20,865 nucleotides of DNA from Pseudomonadota bacterium (GTDB taxonomy: Bacteria; Desulfobacterota; Syntrophobacteria; Syntrophobacterales; Syntrophobacteraceae), in NCBI GenBank assembly GCA_023416335.1, contig JAEZHY010000264.1:1-20865 (forward strand), written 5' to 3'. Positions 1 to 7,642 of the stretch are shown piece after piece. A model generated the notes under the pieces. The model was not told where the DNA came from, did no database searches, and saw nothing but the letters and a program-made list of their open reading frames with translations. The number at the start of each line of letters is the position of its first letter. Within the stretch, counting starts at the first letter, position 1. The position numbers and the translations under genes were made by a program.

Positions 1-1
1 C

Positions 2-63
2 ATGCGGAAGCCTTCTCCTTTTGTAAACTTTGAGCGGTTCACAAGAGGGAGGCTTTCGCATAT
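2..63. repeat. Imperfect inverted repeat, about 20-bp arms
   Basis: Positions 2-24 and 41-61 are imperfect reverse complements, both with an ATGCG(G/A)AAGCCT core and TTGT at the inner end, around a 16-nt loop. With the GC hairpin at 92-108 it looks like a REP- or MITE-like element. It lies just past the premature end of the recombinase on the minus strand, so its insertion may have removed the recombinase C-terminus. No T-run makes it a clear terminator. Confidence 0.5.
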
Positions 64-91
64 TCCCGCAAATGTCAAACTCCGTGAGTCT

Positions 92-108
92 CCCCGGCAG
101 AGCCGGGG
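92..108. repeat. GC-rich perfect hairpin (REP-like)
   Basis: CCCCGGC and GCCGGGG pair perfectly over a 3-nt AGA loop. There is no adjoining T-tract on either strand, so it resembles an intergenic palindromic repeat more than an intrinsic terminator. It starts 13 bases beyond the recombinase stop codon. Confidence 0.5.
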
Positions 109-120
109 GGTTACCCATGC

Positions 121-732
121 TCACTTATCTGCCAGAATCGATGCCGCATACCGCCTGATCGCATGATACCCGAACGGCTTCACGGACGCTCTGTCGCAAA
201 TCCTTTTCAGGAACCATCGTCTATGCGTAAACGGTTTACCGGCTGTTGGTCCGCCATGCAGATTCACGAATACATGGGGCGAATCCTTTACCCGCTCAGG
301 CCGATTCTGATACCACCACCAGAGGCCGTTAAACAGGGCCTTGGTCATCGGCATCCACTCGTACTTCATCGATCCATCTCGGGTCTTCCTCGTTCCGAGC
401 CACACCTGCCTCTTCTCGAAGTTTACATCATCGGCCCACGTCCACCGGAAAATCTCGCTGCGCCGAGCGCCGGTATCCAGATAGGCCAGTAGGAAGACCC
501 TCTCCTCAGGGGACGTAACCTCCAGCATGGCGATTACGTCCTTTTCGGGGAGAATGTACTGTACCGGCTTGTCATAGGGGAGCCTATCGGTTTTGGAGAC
601 CGGATTTGTCGGCAGATCGTGCATCTTCATTCCCCAATGCCAGAGAGCCAAAAGGTTCTTCCGGTCCTTGTTGCTCGCGTGCTTGGATGGTCTTTTCCTC
701 TGGTTCTTCTTCTTGCCTTGCAGCAGTTTCAA
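121..732 (-). pseudogene. Tyrosine recombinase/phage integrase fragment
   Basis: The 203 residues correspond to the end of a core-binding domain and most of the catalytic domain of a phage-type integrase. Visible catalytic residues are the first Arg (R90, in TGARRSEI), the beta-strand Lys (K116) and the HxxR box (H190, R193, in GYHAIRR). The protein stops ten residues after HxxR, so the second His/Trp and the nucleophilic Tyr, normally about 40-50 residues further on, are missing. The reading begins at a TTG with an in-frame TGA immediately upstream, so the N-terminal arm-binding region is also absent. The family cuts and rejoins DNA at att sites, commonly in tRNA genes, which fits the tRNA-Glu remnant at 14258. 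It is almost certainly inactive. That it is this island's own integrase is inference. Confidence 0.85.
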
Positions 733-758
733 TCAAACTACCATAAGACACTTCCGAG

Positions 759-806
759 CGACCGCCGTATGCTCCTGGCATGCCCGGAAACCGCTCTAAC
801 TTGCCC
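759..806. repeat. Diverged direct repeat, copy A
   Basis: It matches 13644-13690 in the same orientation at about 39 of 48 aligned positions by hand count, with one single-base gap. Shared blocks are CGACCGCCG, GCATGCCCGGAA, GCTCT and TTGCCC at nearly identical spacing. Weaker similarity continues for about 40 bp to the right. Both copies lie just upstream of minus-strand open frames. Confidence 0.55.
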
Positions 807-1216
807 CAGGATCGATTTTCTTACGATAGTAGTACGTTTTTCTCTCGACTCGGTGCATGAGAGACAAAAGACTATTTCTCGCGCTCTTAAGCGAGCCTTT
901 AATTTCCACCGCGCAAGGCGACTGAGCGACATCCGATTTCAACACGAACATGAATACCGTCCAAGCCGCAGCACATGCCTACGCTCGGCTTGGACCAGAA
1001 TGTGCAGCGTGCCTTGTCAGGCGTATGATCGAGATACGATTATGTCTGAAGCGAGAACAAGGGATTTTGGAAGTTACTTCAAGCGATGTTTTCCTCATCA
1101 CCAAAGAGGGTATTGAATCCGAAAATCTTTATTCTCAGCCTCGTTATCCGCGTCAGAACACGTCGTTCATCCCCCCGGGGAAAAGCATACCTGGTCTGCG
1201 CTAAGGGCTCGGGAGA

Positions 1217-1241
1217 GGAAATCCCGGAAACCGGAATTTCC
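1217..1241. repeat. Short palindrome
   Basis: GGAAATCCCGG and CCGGAATTTCC form an 11-bp stem with one mismatch around an AAA loop. No T-tract follows. It could be a protein-binding site or a structured RNA element; nothing ties it to a particular gene. Confidence 0.4.
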
Positions 1242-1593
1242 GTTAAGTCTTGCAGGCGCGGCACCAAATTTTCAGTTACGTCGTGATGCCAGATGCGCCC
1301 GTTTGCGCATCCATGCTGGTGAAAAATTGCGGCGGGAGCGATAGCATGAAGAGCGCCCTCGCTATGAACAGGTACACAGATGATCAGCATGGTTTGAGAA
1401 AGGCAAAAATCAACAACGAGGAGAGGTATTTTGAGCATGTCGCATTTCTGACGTCACACCGCTAATCCTGATGCAAGTTACAAGTTTTGGCGGATTTTCT
1501 CCTTTTTAGCTTTAAAGAATCATTATAGCGCCTCGCAAATCATCATGATATATTCTGCCGAAAAGTCACTCAACCAAATAGGTCAATAAAACA

Positions 1594-2835
1594 GTGAAAG
1601 AATATAGACGAAACCACTACGTCCCGGAATGGTATCAGTATCGCTTCTTCGATGCAGGTACTAGGGGAAAACGGTTTTGTTACTTAAATCTCAATCCTGC
1701 AACTGTCATTTCCAGAGACCATAAATACGTGGAAAGGGAACTCCAGTTCCGGGGGCCACCAAAATGCTTCTGTGAAGATGACCTTTACACGACAAGGTTA
1801 GGTCAGTGGGAATCTACAGAAATAGAGCAGAAATTCTTTGGTAACATCGACTATTCAGGCCGAAAAGCAGTTCAATATTTTTCAGAATTTCAACATCCGA
1901 GCGCGAACCCAGATGCACTGCACTGGATGCTCCTCTACATGAGCACACAGAAGCTACGCACGCCCAAGGGATTGGGATACCTTAGCCAAGTTACACAATC
2001 GCCAGAAAAAAATAGCATATTAATTCAACTCCAGCGGCTTCAGCAAATGCACTGCGCGATTTGGATGGAGTGCATTTGGAGTATTGCGGATGCGTCCGAA
2101 TCGGATACGAAGTTTATAATCTCCGATCATCCAGTTACCGTTTACAACAAAGCTTGTTTTCCCCTTTCAAAGGCATGTCGCGGATTCAACGACCCTGAAA
2201 TATGGCTCACAGGAACGCATACCCTGTTCCCACTCAGCTTGGATAAGATACTGATTTTGACAAATTTGTCATGGGTCCGCGATCCATGGGATAATCCAAT
2301 CAGGCAACGCCCCAATTCAATTCTTTTCCGGGATGCTGTTTTTAATTTCATGCAGGTGCAAACCGGGAGAAAGCTGTCATCAATAGAAGTCAGTGAAATC
2401 AACTATATAATAAAAAAGCGTGCATTCAAGTTCGTTGCAGCTTCTAACGAAGAATGGCTTTATCCTGAGGAGAAGATAACCACAAACTATTGGGACAAAC
2501 TTGGTAATGGTTACCTGCTTATGCCTGATCCTCGATCAGTCAACTTTTCATCAGAAATCATTTTCGGATACGGCCAAGGGAGGGCTGTATCATTTGATTC
2601 ATATGGGCATAAGCCTTGGCAGCGGAAATATGATGATAAAGAAAGGCACGATAGAGAATGGATATCTTTCCATGCCTTTCGAGGGGAGTTCGCGAGAATT
2701 TTTGGTCCTAAGCGTCGAGGCTTGAGCTTTCAAGGGATGAGCTTGACACCACCCGAGGACTCGCCAGAGTATCATTCCTATCATCTTAAATGTGAACAAA
2801 AGTATAAAACGGCACTGAACAAGATGAAAAGATAG
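1594..2835 (+). CDS. DUF4238 domain protein
   Basis: The 413-residue protein opens with the DUF4238 signature NHYVPEWYQYRF (residues 7-18). Further family-like blocks are SDHPVTVYN (177-185) and a hydrophobic TLFPLSLDKILIL strand (210-222). No signal peptide or membrane segment is seen, so it is probably cytoplasmic. The biochemical role of DUF4238 is unknown to me. Translation starts at GTG; the only upstream purine-rich match is a weak AGGT about 11 nt away, yet the start fits because family members begin right before the HYVP motif. The gene is visibly AT-richer than the flanking chromosome and uses many A/T-ending codons, consistent with transfer. It precedes the HD/Hsp90-like gene on the same strand by 255 bp, so co-function is possible but co-transcription is not shown. 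Confidence 0.8.
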   Translation: MKEYRRNHYVPEWYQYRFFDAGTRGKRFCYLNLNPATVISRDHKYVERELQFRGPPKCFCEDDLYTTRLGQWESTEIEQKFFGNIDYSGRKAVQYFSEFQHPSANPDALHWMLLYMSTQKLRTPKGLGYLSQVTQSPEKNSILIQLQRLQQMHCAIWMECIWSIADASESDTKFIISDHPVTVYNKACFPLSKACRGFNDPEIWLTGTHTLFPLSLDKILILTNLSWVRDPWDNPIRQRPNSILFRDAVFNFMQVQTGRKLSSIEVSEINYIIKKRAFKFVAASNEEWLYPEEKITTNYWDKLGNGYLLMPDPRSVNFSSEIIFGYGQGRAVSFDSYGHKPWQRKYDDKERHDREWISFHAFRGEFARIFGPKRRGLSFQGMSLTPPEDSPEYHSYHLKCEQKYKTALNKMKR

Positions 2836-3022
2836 ACGCATCAAGTAATTATGACCTGTGAATTCATACGTTCTTCAGCTTGCGACTATACACAGAACTT
2901 GCCAGGATAGAAGGTCCGCCGGTTACTGCCCGACGATCAAAGAATGATTCGGAAAGGGCATTAATTTTCGCATCTCTATAGTCAAGGCGGAGGAGAGTTA
3001 TATTGAAAATGTGGACTGAATG

Positions 3023-3051
3023 AAGTAGTTTGAAGTGCTATTTCACTACTT
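3023..3051. repeat. Small hairpin in the DUF4238 to HD-ATPase gap
   Basis: AAGTAGT (3023-3029) and ACTACTT (3045-3051) pair perfectly over a 15-nt loop. It is only about 40 bp before the start of the HD/Hsp90-like gene and could be an operator or leader structure. The rest of the 255-bp gap holds a strong GGAGGAG (2989-2995) followed by a tiny frame ending at a TGA near 3023, and no other gene. Confidence 0.35.
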
Positions 3052-3090
3052 ACCCGACGCAGTAGGCAAGCTCTCCGAGGGGAGGTGTAA

Positions 3091-5730
3091 ATGCCTTCAT
3101 TCTTCAACACAAGAATATGGAAACAGACCCTGTCCACTAGAAACGATGACCTCTACCCGCGGCAACGGGACCGGCTGCGCGTAGCTTTTGAAAGCTCAAG
3201 AAGTCGGGCAAAACCTTTAGCGGAAGCTATTGCGAGAGATTTACCCGATATGACCGTTCATGACGTTAACCATTTAGATGCACTTTGGGAGTACGCTGAC
3301 TTAATTGCTGGTCCGAAAACCATTCTGAATCCTTGTGAAGGATTTGTGCTTGGCTGTGCGTTCTTGATACATGATTTGGGAATGGGGTTGTCCGCTTATC
3401 CGGAAGGTCTAACGGGTTTAAAAAAGCTCACCATTTGGCGGGATGTCATCGCCGATTTGCTCCAAAGAGTAGGTATCACTGAAATCAATGATGACGCAAT
3501 TGAAAGTGCACCGGCCGACCTGCAGCGATTGGCGGTTGCTGAGGTGCTTCGCCGATTACATGCTCAACGTGCAGACAGTTTGGCCGTAATTAATTTTGCA
3601 AGCCCTTCAAATAAAAATAATTTCTATTTGATCGAAGACTCTGAACTTCGTGATGCGTTCGGGCCAATTATAGGTCGAATCGCATCTTCGCACTGGTGGG
3701 GTGTTGATCAATTAGGCTCTCAGTTCCACACCATAATGGGAGCCCAAGTGGGATTCCCACAAAATTGGACCGTTGACCCCCTTAGGCTTGCCTGTATTCT
3801 GCGCTGTGCTGATTACGCCCATATTGATGAGCGTAGAGCTCCCGGTTTCGTATTCGCTCTTCGCAAACCCAGAAGAAGTTCTGAAGATTATTGGAAGTTC
3901 CAGTCAAAACTCTATCGACCTAGGCTTGAAAGTGACAGGCTGGTTTATACAGCTAAAAGTCCCTTTAGCATTGAAGAAGCAAATGCTTGGTGGCTTTGTT
4001 TTGACACCTTGGCGGCCATCGACTCTGAGTTAAAGAAGGTAGATTCATTACTCGCCGACACCCATCGCATCCGCTTTGCTGCTCGGGGGGTTAAACAGGC
4101 CAATGATGCTTCGAGACTGGCTACTCTCATACAAACTGAGGGTTGGAAACCGGTTGATACTCGAATTCGAGTGTCTGCGGTTGCCGATTTAGTTGGGAAG
4201 CTTGGAGGAGAGGATCTATATGGGGATTCTGCAATACCACCTCTCCGTGAACTGATTCAAAATGCGGCAGACGCTGTACGAGCGCGCCGTCTTTTAGATC
4301 ACCTAAACGCTGACTGGGGTGAAATCCGAGTCACTACAGGCAAAGATGATTCAGGCTCCTGGCTTCAGGTTGAGGACACAGGAGTCGGAATGTCAGAGAC
4401 TGTTTTAACCGGTCCTCTTCTGGATTTTGGAACTCCATTTTGGGATTCGCCCCTGATGCATGATCAGTTTCCAGGTTTGGCCGCCAAAGGTTTCAAAGCT
4501 ACTGGCACTTATGGTATTGGTTTCTTTTCCGTATTTATGTGGGGAGAACGCGTTAGAATTATTTCACAAAGATATGACAAAGGTCGAGATGATACACTGG
4601 TCCTTTCATTCGAGAAGGGTCTTAAAGATCGACCATTACTTAGGCATCCTCACCCAAATGAACATATACCAGGTGGTGGTACTAGCGTAAAAGTGTGGTT
4701 TTCTGATGACGATACTCTAAATAGGCTTTATCAGAAATACACCGATGGTCATAAGATCAAGCTGGCCCAGGTTTGCGCACTTGTCGCCCCATGTCTTGAT
4801 GTATCTTTAAAAGTCGGGAGTGAAGGTAATCTTGAAACCGTCATTGCTGCGAATGATTGGTTGAGTATCAGTGATGAAGCTCTTTTAGAGCGAATTAGTC
4901 CGTTTGATCTAATTGATGACTACAGAAGTAGTGTGAAACTGGCACCAACTCTACAGTTGTTGAAGACAGAAAGGGGCGTTATTTTAGGTAGAGCTGCTAT
5001 TTGGAAAGGACCTCTGAATATGTTTTTTGCCAGGGGGGTGGTGACTTCAGGCGGGCTGCTAGCTGGCATACTAAGAGGAGTGTTGGGTGTAATTAGCGGC
5101 CATTCCCGAAGGGCTTCCCGTGACTTAGCTTTACCATCTCTTTCGAATTCTATGCTAAGTGAATGGGCGTCTAGAGAGTGTAATGCAAGGCTGCAAGAAG
5201 GACATTCTAAAGGCGTATTGTATCGTTGCGCTCAAGTTATAAATGCACTTGGTGTCGAGCCAGCGGGTCTCCCAATAGCGAAAACCGATTCTGGATGGGT
5301 GACCTCAAAAGAAATAGAATGCATAGCGAAATCTATTGATATGGCTCTGATCGTCCAAGATATTGCAGTAGATCAGCTTGGAGGGGTAGTGACAAGTGTT
5401 AATCTCAATAAGGGAGTTTTTGCAGTTGACCTACTCACGATGACGATAATCGATTTCGATCCGCCTATGAAGCTGCCTTTATGGCCACCAATAAATGACG
5501 AGCAGGACTGGACAGGACATGGCAAAGGTTTTTCTAGAACATTGTTGGGTGCCGTGGTCCGTTCGCTTGCTCGAGGATGGGAATGCTCCGTGTCGGAGGT
5601 CCTAAAAGTTAGCGATTTGTGGCCAGACCAGATGTGCATTGGTATCTTGGCTGAAGAACCATGCATTTTTGATGCAGTACGTGTGATCCGAAGACCACCA
5701 CAGATATTGACAGCCATTCGTAGTGAATAA
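3091..5730 (+). CDS. HD-phosphohydrolase / Hsp90-like (GHKL) ATPase fusion protein
   Basis: This is an 879-residue two-module protein. The N-terminal 260 residues carry an HD-type metal-site pattern: H57/H61 (TVHDVNHLD), H94-D95 (FLIHDLGMG), H157, H201 (ASSHWW) and D241 (LRCADYAHID). Residues about 355-560 are a GHKL/Hsp90-type ATP site: N-box E387...N391 (LRELIQNAADAV), G1 D429-GVGM, and the G2 lid GTYGIGFFSVF (472-482). The last 300 residues resemble nothing I recognise. HD domains hydrolyse phosphate esters, often of nucleotides, and Hsp90-like ATPases change shape on ATP binding; an ATP-gated nucleotide hydrolase is inference. The start is an ATG with a good GGGAGGT just upstream. It is AT-rich and island-borne, next to DUF4238. 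From memory, HD plus Hsp90-like architectures occur in bacterial conflict systems, but no precise system name can be assigned. Confidence 0.85.
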   Translation: MPSFFNTRIWKQTLSTRNDDLYPRQRDRLRVAFESSRSRAKPLAEAIARDLPDMTVHDVNHLDALWEYADLIAGPKTILNPCEGFVLGCAFLIHDLGMGLSAYPEGLTGLKKLTIWRDVIADLLQRVGITEINDDAIESAPADLQRLAVAEVLRRLHAQRADSLAVINFASPSNKNNFYLIEDSELRDAFGPIIGRIASSHWWGVDQLGSQFHTIMGAQVGFPQNWTVDPLRLACILRCADYAHIDERRAPGFVFALRKPRRSSEDYWKFQSKLYRPRLESDRLVYTAKSPFSIEEANAWWLCFDTLAAIDSELKKVDSLLADTHRIRFAARGVKQANDASRLATLIQTEGWKPVDTRIRVSAVADLVGKLGGEDLYGDSAIPPLRELIQNAADAVRARRLLDHLNADWGEIRVTTGKDDSGSWLQVEDTGVGMSETVLTGPLLDFGTPFWDSPLMHDQFPGLAAKGFKATGTYGIGFFSVFMWGERVRIISQRYDKGRDDTLVLSFEKGLKDRPLLRHPHPNEHIPGGGTSVKVWFSDDDTLNRLYQKYTDGHKIKLAQVCALVAPCLDVSLKVGSEGNLETVIAANDWLSISDEALLERISPFDLIDDYRSSVKLAPTLQLLKTERGVILGRAAIWKGPLNMFFARGVVTSGGLLAGILRGVLGVISGHSRRASRDLALPSLSNSMLSEWASRECNARLQEGHSKGVLYRCAQVINALGVEPAGLPIAKTDSGWVTSKEIECIAKSIDMALIVQDIAVDQLGGVVTSVNLNKGVFAVDLLTMTIIDFDPPMKLPLWPPINDEQDWTGHGKGFSRTLLGAVVRSLARGWECSVSEVLKVSDLWPDQMCIGILAEEPCIFDAVRVIRRPPQILTAIRSE

Positions 5731-5809
5731 TATTAGCCATACGTGGACCTATGGAATCAAGTTTAGGACCTGTTCGGAAACGGTTTTTTCTCAGGAAAGC
5801 CTTGAAGGG

Positions 5810-5983
5810 TTACTGGGTACACACGCATCCGATGATCTCTAAATGCCGAGGGAACATAATATGTTCATAGTCTGTACGCATAACTTCATACAGCTTGCCA
5901 ACCTCGTGAGTTTTCGGGGCGACCAATTTGTCCAAGCATGATTTGAACAAGTTAAGCCTCAGCCGAATTGATCCCCCGGTCAT
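5810..5983 (-). CDS. Small hypothetical protein or gene remnant (57 aa)
   Basis: An ATG-initiated frame of 57 residues reads as a plausible globular protein (LVAPKTHEVGKLYEVMRTDY in the middle, ending IIGCVCTQ). An in-frame TAA lies three codons upstream, so it cannot extend. No Shine-Dalgarno sequence is visible in the A/T-rich leader. I do not recognise the family. It converges on the HD/Hsp90-like gene and lies in a debris zone, so it may be a surviving piece of a longer gene. Confidence 0.35.
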   Translation of the reverse strand: MTGGSIRLRLNLFKSCLDKLVAPKTHEVGKLYEVMRTDYEHIMFPRHLEIIGCVCTQ

Positions 5984-6043
5984 TATTTTTTACGAAATAG
6001 TTAATGTGCAGGCGGGTAACTGGGAGGCCGGACCAGAAAAAAT

Positions 6044-6770
6044 TTAAAGCTGATCGGCGAGTGCTTCGCGGATTTTCGACCCGATCATCCGCTTAAGTTT
6101 GGATGCAGGCCGGGAATTTTTATGGCTTTCAGGCGCTTTCAAGCGGGACCAGATGCGCCGATCGCGCCACTGACATCAGCGCAAGTTTGCGAACAGGTTC
6201 AATCCATGATCCGCCTGAGGACAGGGATTCTGAAGTATCCTGATGGCGTGATCTCCTGATACGTGATCTCGCAGGGGATAGGGTCGGCCAACTGCACACA
6301 GCGATTTTTGGGGCCGGATCGTGCAGGTCTCCTTGCAATACGCTCCATAACGGATCGCGAAACCCCAAGTTCGACCGCTCCGGCACAGACCAGCTTATCT
6401 TCATCATCTAAACGCGCCAAAAGGCGGAAGGGCTCTCATCGGGGTCTTTCAGCTGCTTATACCCGACTATGAAACAAACGGCGGAATGCGTCGGCTTTAT
6501 CTTCAGCCAATCCCACGATCTTTTCCCAGGCATATAGCGGCTGGCCCTGCGCTTTGCCATAATGCCTTCCAGCCCGTTCCTCACAACAGCGGCGTAATAG
6601 TAGGTTCCAAGCTTTTCGATATGCCTCGATAGAACTACTCCCCGGCAATCGCTGACTATTTCAGCCAGTTGCTCTTTTCTCTCGATCAGCGGGGCCGATA
6701 GCAAAGAGCGGCCATCGATTTCGAGAAGATCGAAGGCCATGAAACTGAGTTTTGGGGCAGGATGAAGCAA
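6044..6770 (-). pseudogene. ATP-dependent DNA ligase (NHEJ LigC/LigD type), truncated and frameshifted
   Basis: The first 120 residues (6770-6408) contain FMAFDLLEIDGRSLL, then the adenylation-domain motifs GLEGIMAKR (motif IV) and WDWLKIK (motif V). A one-base loss near 6425 moves the reading to a second frame (to 6199) that continues with an OB-fold-like stretch: LLARLDDEDKLVCAG followed by EITYQEITPSGYFRIPVL. A third piece, ending KIREALADQL at 6044, is coding-like and may be the C-terminal tail after further lesions. The catalytic KxDG motif and all upstream sequence are missing; homology stops at about 6747, exactly at a 22-bp repeat. Such ligases seal breaks in Ku-dependent end joining. 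No Ku gene is in the window. The piece is certainly non-functional. Confidence 0.8.
6748..6769 (+). repeat. Perfect 22-bp direct repeat, left copy
   Basis: This 22-bp block, beginning AGTTTTGGGGCAGG, is identical to 13984-14005 in the same orientation. It starts precisely where the ligase homology ends. The two copies bracket the two-component cluster and the unknown CDS at 7055-7588. It may be an old att-type or recombination junction, or a shared end of a lost insertion sequence. Confidence 0.7.
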
Positions 6771-6987
6771 CCGAATCAGCCTTGAAAAGGCTTCTTGTCA
6801 GTAACTTGCCATGCGGCTCAGCCCTACCCCCTTTCTTAACAGAGGGAAATCTCGTTAAACCATGTCAGCACAAGCTTTACATAGTGGCGCATCGGGAGAC
6901 TAGAAACTGAAAGTACCCAACCTAGCGAACTGCTTTTTAGAATTAACTACTTAAATTCAACGCAACACCCCCCACTTCTTTGATATA

Positions 6988-7024
6988 CCCCCAACCGCAT
7001 CTTCATGGTTGGGGTTTCTTTTTC
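6988..7024 (+). terminator. Intrinsic terminator (plus strand)
   Basis: CCCCAACC (6989-6996) and GGTTGGGG (7007-7014) pair perfectly over a 10-nt loop, followed by TTTCTTTTTC. It would stop plus-strand transcription, yet no plus-strand gene is recognised just upstream. A frame open on the plus strand from the 22-bp repeat to 6910 is not convincing as protein. The terminator may be a leftover of a deleted gene or may end a small RNA. Confidence 0.7.
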
Positions 7025-7054
7025 ACGATTCGCAGTAAATCGATCCGAATACGC

Positions 7055-7588
7055 CTACCACGAGCCCCATGAAAGCGATCCTGAAGCCGACTGCTGCCAC
7101 ATCTGCTCTGCTCGTTCCGCCTGAAAGAGAAGCAACATGAATTGGGTTGCTTGTATCAGCGGCTTCGACTTAATATAGTCTTGCTCAGACACGTCTACTT
7201 CTCGAACTCCTCTGTCGCCAAGGTTTGTGATAAATATTTTCGGATCAGCCCCTCCGACGAAGGCGTCGTGAGGGTTGTTTTCGAAGCATATAGGCTCCCT
7301 TACCGCATATAATGCGGACAGCGCTCGCGCAGTTGCTCAGGAGCTTACGGAGAGAATCGCCGTTTTTTTGGTCGCAGGCGGAAACGGCTGAACATATATC
7401 GAGGGATGCTTGAAACGAAAGTCGAGACGTTCGGAATCCCCCTGCTGCCAGAAGAGGAAGGTTAATGAGAAAACTGGATCAGCGTCTCCCCTTGCCACGA
7501 GAGCGATCTTTTCGACCGGAACCCCCGGATCAGTCTCGGCTTTCTGGCCGGGGATGGTTTTGGCGGATTTTCTTCCGAGTGCGTGCAT
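7055..7588 (-). pseudogene. Unknown protein gene with an in-frame TGA
   Basis: From the ATG at 7588 the minus strand encodes 83 residues (including VEKIALVARGDADPVFSLTF) and then meets TGA at 7337-7339. The same frame stays open for another 93 codons to a TAG at 7055-7057, with equally protein-like sequence (CFENNPHDAFVGGADPKIFI) and GC-rich third positions. The best reading is one gene broken by a nonsense change, such as CGA to TGA. Selenocysteine is less likely: the hairpin CCGCAT-TAT-ATGCGG downstream lacks a G in its loop. There is no good ribosome-binding site at 7588; the frame is open back to the stop of the upstream kinase gene and is the same frame. I recognise no family. Confidence 0.45.
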
Positions 7589-7642
7589 GGCGCTGTCGGC
7601 AAAGGGAACTCGTAAACCTGAGAGAGCGGGTGAAGAACCGGC

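Larger units (their letters stand above)
733..1593. other. Intergenic stretch without a convincing gene
   Basis: This 860-bp stretch lies between the recombinase fragment and the DUF4238 gene. Several short frames are open on both strands (for example 950-1204 plus and 1079-1438 minus), but none has a good ribosome-binding site or a recognisable motif. It holds a diverged repeat (759-806) also found at 13644-13690, a perfect 7-bp hairpin GATGCGC/GCGCATC near 1291-1310, and the palindrome at 1217-1241. Its last 120 bp are AT-rich and must contain the DUF4238 promoter, but no clean -35/-10 pair stands out; a TATATT near 1550 is the best -10 guess. Confidence 0.5.

Noticed and set aside
584..781. 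Minus-strand frame as the recombinase N-terminus
   Set aside because: It overlaps the true recombinase frame in another phase and shows no arm-binding or SAM-like pattern, so a simple frameshift repair could not be supported.
950..1204. Plus-strand frame of 84 codons between recombinase and DUF4238
   Set aside because: No ribosome-binding site, no recognisable motif, and overlapping frames are equally open.
7298..7339. Selenocysteine insertion at TGA 7337-7339
   Set aside because: The only nearby hairpin (CCGCAT-TAT-ATGCGG) has a 3-nt loop without G, and the residue context does not look like a redox site.
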